From contig JAYFPZ010000005.1 of assembly GCA_034927445.1 (NCBI GenBank), positions 70,576 to 134,575 of the forward strand: 64,000 nt of DNA, written 5' to 3'. Below, one piece after another: positions 59,807 to 64,000 of this stretch. This DNA is from PHAA01 sp034927445 (GTDB lineage Bacteria > Bacillota > Syntrophomonadia > Syntrophomonadales > Syntrophomonadaceae). The translations under genes and the position numbers were made by a program. Below the pieces are notes generated by a model. That model saw only the letters and a program-made list of their open reading frames with translations. It had not been told where the DNA came from and did no database searches. How positions within the stretch are numbered: the first letter of the stretch is position 1; each line of letters opens with the position of its first letter.

Positions 59807-59877
59807 TGTTTCAAACATAAGGAAACAACCCCTACGATCAGAAGGCAAAAGCTTAATAATTCCGGCCAACTAACCAT
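59797..59877 (-). CDS. 26-residue type I toxin-like membrane peptide (copy C)
   Basis: The peptide starts MVSWPELLSFC, has a membrane segment (LLIVGVVSLCL) and a basic KHKK end, like Fst/TxpA/holin-like toxins. ATG 59877 is seven bases after the ideal AGGGAGGTG, which is paired with CACTTCCCT in a leader hairpin (59884-59905). The -10 box is TGAAAT (complement 59936-59941), weaker than in copy B. The gene is convergent with the antisense RNA and shares its terminator. Codons differ from copy B at only a few positions, including TGC versus CGC at residue 11. Confidence 0.75.
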   Translation of the reverse strand: MVSWPELLSFCLLIVGVVSLCLKHKK

Positions 59878-60116
59878 AGGCATCACCTCCCTTCATAGGG
59901 AAGTGACCAACCGCCAAGCGGCAACTCCGATATTTATTTCACCATATTTTATCAGTATGGGGAACATACCTTCTGCCGCTGATATTTTTCAGATGATCAT
60001 ATCTTCGACTTCGGCTATTTGCCAGCCATTATTTAATTTTCCTTATAGTTCTAATAGAAAAGAGATTAGCTGTCAGATTATTTACGAGAGAAGTTTAACG
60101 CACCTTTTTGTGATAA

Positions 60117-60851
60117 ATGCCGGGAGGGAGAATTATTAACAAATCTAGCATTACTAAAATATCCATATTCGTATTACTGCTGTTATTGCTGGCGGCAGCT
60201 TCAGTATATAAAATCATGAGCTCCAGAACATTTCAGTTTTTCGGAGGTATCGTAAACCGAATTGATACACAGGATAAAGTTGTAGCCCTGACTTTTGATG
60301 ATGGACCATCCCCTGCAGCAGATAACATATTATCAATTCTGAACTCTGAAAACGTTAAAGCCACCTTTTTCCTGATAGGCACCGAAATTGAAAAGTACCC
60401 TGCTGAAACCGGAAAATTGATTGCAGCCGGACAGGAAATAGGCAATCACACCTATCAGCATAATCGTATGGTTTTTAAATCACCCTCAACCATGAAAGCA
60501 GAGATTGAAAAGACGGACGAATTAATCAGGAAAGCCGGGTATGAAGATCCCATTCAATTCCGGCCGCCTTATTGTAAAAAGTTAATATACCTGCCGTATT
60601 ATCTTAAACTGCATAACCGAAAAACTATTTTATGGGATCTGGAACCCAATTCATACCCTGAAATCAATTCAAGCTCCGAAAAAATAGTCAAATATGTGGT
60701 CGACAATGTTAAACCGGGCTCAATCATACTCTTGCACCCTTGGAATGACGACGCGGGCACTACCACAGGTGCCCTGAAGGGAATCATTGAAGGCTTAAGA
60801 GAGAAGGGCTATGAGTTTAAAACGGTAAACGAATTGCTGGAAAACAGCTAA
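60117..60851 (+). CDS. Polysaccharide deacetylase (NodB fold)
   Basis: The 244-residue protein has an N-terminal membrane helix (about residues 13-33) and a CE4 catalytic domain: ALTFDDGPSP with the Asp pair, GNHTYQHN with metal His residues, FRPPYCKK, and IILLHPW with the catalytic His. It would deacetylate peptidoglycan or another N-acetylated polymer outside the cell. The start is doubtful: ATG 60117 has no ribosome binding site, whereas a strong GGGAGGGAG lies just inside the frame and points to a non-ATG start (ATT) near 60132-60135. Confidence 0.9.
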   Translation: MPGGRIINKSSITKISIFVLLLLLLAAASVYKIMSSRTFQFFGGIVNRIDTQDKVVALTFDDGPSPAADNILSILNSENVKATFFLIGTEIEKYPAETGKLIAAGQEIGNHTYQHNRMVFKSPSTMKAEIEKTDELIRKAGYEDPIQFRPPYCKKLIYLPYYLKLHNRKTILWDLEPNSYPEINSSSEKIVKYVVDNVKPGSIILLHPWNDDAGTTTGALKGIIEGLREKGYEFKTVNELLENS

Positions 60852-61017
60852 GGAGCGCCGGATATATACCGGTATATGGAGAATTGGCCTGAACAGGGCC
60901 GATGCCGACAAAGCCTTTGCCTATTTAATGAGCTGTCCGGCCATTTAAATTAATTTGTATTAAAATAAATGGAGAATATTATCGTTGCCTATATAGACAA
61001 ACCTAAAGGAGCAAAAC

Positions 61018-61446
61018 GTGGGAGCACCAATAGACGTAGTTGCAGCCATCTTAATAAATAATAATAAAGTCCTCATCGCCCAACGTGCCGACGATGATCC
61101 TCTGGCTGGCTTTTGGGAGTTCCCCGGTGGCAAGATCGAAGCAGGGGAGAGTACCGAGCAGAGCCTCATCCGTGAGATGCAGGAAGAGTTCTGTATTGAT
61201 ATTGAAGTCAACAAATTCTTTGGCAGCAGCACATTTGAATATGAGAAAGGTACGGTCAGGCTGCTGTCCTATATTTGCAGCTGGACCGGAGGGGAAATCC
61301 GTTCCACCGTTCACCATGACTATGCCTGGGTGGAAATCAGTGAAATGGATCGATACGAATTTGCTCCAGCAGATAGGCCTTTGGTTGAGAAATTACGGAC
61401 AGGTCATCAAGCGAATACAGTAATAAAATCAATAACGCCGCAGTAA
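61018..61446 (+). CDS. Nudix hydrolase (MutT-like)
   Basis: The 142-residue protein has the Nudix box GGKIEAGESTEQSLIREMQEE (20 residues or fewer shown as GKIEAGESTEQSLIREMQEE) within residues 37-58, preceded by FWEFPGG. The glycine after the last Glu pair is Phe-Cys here. It belongs to the 8-oxo-dGTP diphosphatase/CTP pyrophosphohydrolase-like group (IAQRADDDPLAGFWEFPGGK). It would sanitise oxidised nucleotides. GTG 61018 follows AAAGGAG. Confidence 0.88.
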   Translation: MGAPIDVVAAILINNNKVLIAQRADDDPLAGFWEFPGGKIEAGESTEQSLIREMQEEFCIDIEVNKFFGSSTFEYEKGTVRLLSYICSWTGGEIRSTVHHDYAWVEISEMDRYEFAPADRPLVEKLRTGHQANTVIKSITPQ

Positions 61447-61471
61447 AATTCCGTTCAGCCTTACATAAGCC

Positions 61472-62902
61472 CTACACCTCTTTTACGTTTACCTTCTTCC
61501 CCTTAATCGGCATAGTCTGCAATGCATCCAGAACCAGACTTCCTTTATTCGCCAGGATATCTATATAAGCGAAATTGTCTTGTACATCAATAATTCCAAT
61601 ATCATCAGCATTTATGCCCTCAATATTCGTAAGTGCGCCCAGGATATCGCCGGGTCGCATTTTCTTTTTCTTGCCGGTGTTGATCCGAATCTTCATTATT
61701 TCTGCCTCTAATTCAGCACGACGGTTACGCTGAGGCGTAGATCTTTTAACTTCCCCCAGAGCCTGTTTCTGAATGAGATCTTCCCGGGAGGGGAGTGCTT
61801 TCTCCGGGATTTGATAGCCCACATAGTCTTCGATCTCGCGCAGCATTTTGATTTCACCAGCGGTAATAAAAGTAATGGCAACTCCGGCGTTATCTATTCG
61901 TCCCGTCCGACCGATGCGATGAACATATTTTTCTTTTTCGCAAGGGATGTCATAATTAACCACCAGGCCAAGCTCTTCGATGTCGATACCCCGGGCGGCG
62001 ACATCAGTAGCAATGAGGAAGGGGAATTCTCCGTTTTTAAAACGCTGCATAGTCGCAAGGCGATCCTTTTGTTCCATACCCCCATGCAAACCCCAGCACC
62101 TATAGTCCTGAGCCTTCATCCGCTGCCATAATAGTTCCACTTTATCTCGAGTATGACAGAAGACCATACAACTATCCGGTCGCTGCGCCTCAATAATCTG
62201 GTTCAGGAGCGCGAATTTGCCATCCTCTGCGACGGCATAATAATATTGCTCAATTCTGTCGGTGGTTGGATTTAGGGAAGCGACTTCGATCCTCATGGGG
62301 CTCTGCATATATTGACTGCATATTTTTTCAATAGCATCAGGCATGGTAGCCGAGAATAACATCGTTACCCGATCAGGCGGCAAAACTTTTAAAATGGCCT
62401 CTACTTGATCGATAAAGCCCATATTCAGCATTTCATCCGCTTCATCCAGCACCAGGTACTTGATATCCTCGAAGCTCACATTTCCCCGCTGCAGGTGGTC
62501 TAAAATTCTTCCCGGGGTAGCCACAATGATATGAACCCGTTGTCTAAGCTGGCTTTTTTGCACATAAATGGGCTGCTGACCGTAAATAGCTGCCACCCGG
62601 ATGCGATGATAGCGACCAATATTGGTAATGTCCTCCTGGACTTGGACAGCCAATTCCCGGGTGGGGGTAAGCACTAATACCTGGGGGTTCCTTTGTTCCA
62701 AAACGATCTTTTCACAGAGCGGTATCGCGAAAGCGCCAGTCTTGCCACTGCCGGTTTGAGCCTGTACGGTGAGATCCCGGCCTGCCAGGGCATGAGGGAG
62801 GACCTGCTCCTGCACATCGGTGGGGGTATCATAGCCCAATTTCTCTAAGGCTTGCAATATATCTTCAGAAAAACCATACTGCTTGAAATTGATCCTAACC
62901 AT
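61472..62902 (-). CDS. DEAD-box RNA helicase with DbpA-type RNA-binding domain
   Basis: The 476-residue helicase has all core motifs: Q motif (near residue 7-30), AQTGSGKTGAF, PTRELAVQ, TPGRI, VLDEADEML, SAT, and HRIGRTGR. The last 70 residues form a DbpA RNA-binding domain (DILGALTNIEGINADDIGII, then FAYIDILANKG). This matches the DbpA/YxiN/CshA-like helicases, which remodel 23S rRNA during 50S assembly or aid cold growth. It ends 26 bases from the convergent Nudix gene. Confidence 0.93.
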   Translation of the reverse strand: MVRINFKQYGFSEDILQALEKLGYDTPTDVQEQVLPHALAGRDLTVQAQTGSGKTGAFAIPLCEKIVLEQRNPQVLVLTPTRELAVQVQEDITNIGRYHRIRVAAIYGQQPIYVQKSQLRQRVHIIVATPGRILDHLQRGNVSFEDIKYLVLDEADEMLNMGFIDQVEAILKVLPPDRVTMLFSATMPDAIEKICSQYMQSPMRIEVASLNPTTDRIEQYYYAVAEDGKFALLNQIIEAQRPDSCMVFCHTRDKVELLWQRMKAQDYRCWGLHGGMEQKDRLATMQRFKNGEFPFLIATDVAARGIDIEELGLVVNYDIPCEKEKYVHRIGRTGRIDNAGVAITFITAGEIKMLREIEDYVGYQIPEKALPSREDLIQKQALGEVKRSTPQRNRRAELEAEIMKIRINTGKKKKMRPGDILGALTNIEGINADDIGIIDVQDNFAYIDILANKGSLVLDALQTMPIKGKKVNVKEV

Positions 62903-63109
62903 CGTATAACAACCTCATATCATCCCAAAATAGTAAACTAACAATCATTATATATTTAATTTCAGTTAAAAACCGTATTGCAGATAGGCAAGTGGATTCA
63001 TCACATTTGACAAGTCGAATTCAAGGCTGTATAATTCAGGAGCCTTGACCGTTAATTATCCCTTTTGGGGAAAATGAAGTACAAGAGTAATTCCAGAAGG
63101 GAGATCAAC

Positions 63110-63406
63110 ATGTTAGAAGATAAGTATATTGTTTGCAAAGATTGCGGCAATGAATTCCCATTTACCGTATCAGAGCAAGAATTCTATGCAGAAAAAGGCT
63201 TTGAGAATGAACCCGGACGTTGCCCTGATTGCAGAAGAGCACGCAAACAGGAACGTAATGGGAACAGGGGAAACAATAGTTACGGCGGCGAACGCAGAAT
63301 GTATCAAACCGTTTGTGCTGAATGTGGGCAAGAAACCACCGTGCCGTTTGAACCAAATGGCAGCAGACCTGTTTATTGCCGTGATTGTTTTCAGGCAAGA
63401 CGGTAG
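63110..63406 (+). CDS. Zinc-ribbon protein with two CxxC pairs
   Basis: The 98-residue protein has an N-terminal zinc ribbon (VCKDCGNEF, then RCPDCRRARK) and a second C-terminal one (VCAECGQET, then YCRDCFQ), linked by an Asn/Gly-rich stretch. Proteins of this CxxC/zf-trcl type are widespread in Firmicutes and may bind RNA. ATG 63110 is behind GAAGGGAG; an upstream ATG at 63065 has no ribosome binding site. A terminator hairpin follows, immediately before the group II intron. Confidence 0.85.
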   Translation: MLEDKYIVCKDCGNEFPFTVSEQEFYAEKGFENEPGRCPDCRRARKQERNGNRGNNSYGGERRMYQTVCAECGQETTVPFEPNGSRPVYCRDCFQARR

Positions 63407-63434
63407 TTACTAATTTCATAATATGGTAATGAAC

Positions 63435-63463
63435 AAGAGGTTATCCATTTTGGATAGCCTCTT
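63435..63463 (+). terminator. Terminator hairpin that precedes the group II intron
   Basis: AAGAGGTTATCC (63435-63446) pairs with GGATAGCCTCTT (63452-63463) with one mismatch. The intron's first base is only eight bases later (63471), separating the stem from any T-run. Insertion directly after terminator stems is the habit of group IIC introns. Confidence 0.75.
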
Positions 63464-63470
63464 GCTATTC

Positions 63471-64000
63471 GTGCGCCCGGCATGGGCGTAGTCTAACGGG
63501 TGAAAGTCCCGAACACGCCCGGTGGCGGGAAGTGTATAGCTAAGGCCAAGCGCGTCCATCGCGAGATGGAGTGTGAAGGAAGGCGTCGGCAAATCTCCGG
63601 CCTGACGAACAGAAATCGCATCAGGCACAAATTGAGGATAAGGCTGCGAAACAAGCCGAAGTCCAATAGCCACACGGAGTCAGTTTGTGTAAATGCGGCA
63701 GGTAGATGGAGAGAAAGACTGCGTTCTTACCCGGGGAGGCCTCACGGACGGCAGAAGCGCATTTGCAAGAAGCCGGTTGAAACAAGATTTATCGTGAGGA
63801 GTCAGATGAAGCCATACTAGCAGTACAGTCGACGGTACTGTGAAGGGCGGAGCCCTTGGAGGTGATAGTAAATGAAGGTTACCGGGAAACAGGATGAAAG
63901 CAGAAAACACTGTAGCAACAGTGGCTGGCCGCAAAAGGATAGTGCGGAACACGAAGGATATGCGGGAGCGCTTACTGGATCCGGGATAACCGAAAACAAC
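63471..64000 (+). mobile_element. Group II intron, IIC-like, 5' part (runs off the window)
   Basis: The element begins GTGCGCCCGGCATGGGCGT, the conserved 5' end of bacterial group II introns. Domain I landmarks follow: GGGTGAAAGTCCCG, GCTAAGGCC, GTGAAGGAAGGC and AAAGACTGCGTTCTTACCCG (63714 on), which resemble the Oceanobacillus-type IIC intron. The reverse transcriptase reading frame starts at 63872 and continues beyond the window. Domains V and VI and the 3' splice site are outside, so activity cannot be judged. The upstream exon is the terminator of the zinc-ribbon gene. Confidence 0.88.
63872..64000 (+). CDS. Group II intron maturase/reverse transcriptase, 5' end
   Basis: ATG 63872 lies behind TTGGAGGTGA and is open to the end of the window (43 codons). 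The N-terminal segment (MKVTGKQDESRKHCSNSG) is the variable pre-domain of intron-encoded reverse transcriptases; no catalytic motif is reached. The call rests on its place inside the intron (domain IV position) and the ribosome binding site. Confidence 0.7.
   Translation, partial: MKVTGKQDESRKHCSNSGWPQKDSAEHEGYAGALTGSGITENN

Noticed and set aside
58688..59928. Inverted ends GGAGTTGCCGCTT of each type I-like locus as MITE terminal repeats
   Set aside because: The inverted sequences coincide with the predicted 5' ends of two transcripts and with leader hairpins, and no target-site duplication is visible. An RNA explanation fits better, though mobility is not excluded.

Overview
The window looks like chromosome from an anaerobic, spore-forming Firmicute. 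Syntrophomonas/Peptococcaceae-like clostridia fit best, but that is inferred from gene content only. The signs are a complete CoA-linked beta-oxidation operon ending in a CoA-transferase, sigma-54 control of catabolic genes, a GerAC germination lipoprotein, YtrA-type GntR/ABC modules, a DUF2089/SHOCT/YvlD-like cluster, HepT-MntA, a clostridial Cu/Zn SOD and strong AGGAGG ribosome binding sites. I saw no rRNA or tRNA gene, CRISPR array or insertion-sequence transposase.

Layout. 0-2.1 kb: end of a GyrI-like protein, a Mug-type DNA glycosylase, a 47-residue protein and an AEC transporter. 2.4-11.2 kb: a CBS-PAS-PAS sigma-54 activator, then four GCA-N4-TGC sites, a -24/-12 promoter and a six-gene operon (crotonase, acyl-CoA dehydrogenase, SDR-type 3-hydroxyacyl-CoA dehydrogenase, thiolase plus OB-fold partner, CoA-transferase). 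11.3-16.6 kb: BlaI plus an M56 protease fused to a muramoyl amidase, an unknown protein, and a PurF-like protein that has lost its nucleophilic cysteine. 16.6-23 kb: LigD, a YVTN-type propeller, Hsp20 and a sigma-54-driven iron alcohol dehydrogenase. 23.3-27 kb: a PAS histidine kinase and a GntR/ABC module. 27.0-32.5 kb: a visibly G+C-richer block (SLH surface protein, small Cys-rich protein, regulator) that abuts a 5'-truncated gerAB. 33-45.7 kb: GerAC, L,D-transpeptidase, a two-component/ABC exporter operon, small XRE modules, Cu/Zn SOD, lipoproteins and a YvlD-like envelope cluster. 45.9-51 kb: an XRE module with two operators, MntA-HepT and a second GntR/ABC module.

51-60 kb is a zone of duplication and decay: an XRE remnant, two RelE-type toxin remnants, a DUF3810 remnant, an intact YefM/RelE-like pair, an ECF sigma/anti-sigma pair and three related type I toxin-antitoxin-like loci. 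Two of those loci encode a 26-residue membrane peptide opposite an antisense RNA; the third keeps only the RNA. The last 4 kb carries a polysaccharide deacetylase, a Nudix hydrolase, a DEAD-box helicase, a zinc-ribbon protein and, immediately after that gene's terminator hairpin, the 5' part of a group IIC-like intron that runs off the window.

The main functional theme is sigma-54-regulated short-chain acyl-CoA/alcohol metabolism, with several envelope-stress systems (BlaI/M56, ECF, two-component/ABC, YvlD-like) and an accumulation of small toxin-antitoxin loci.
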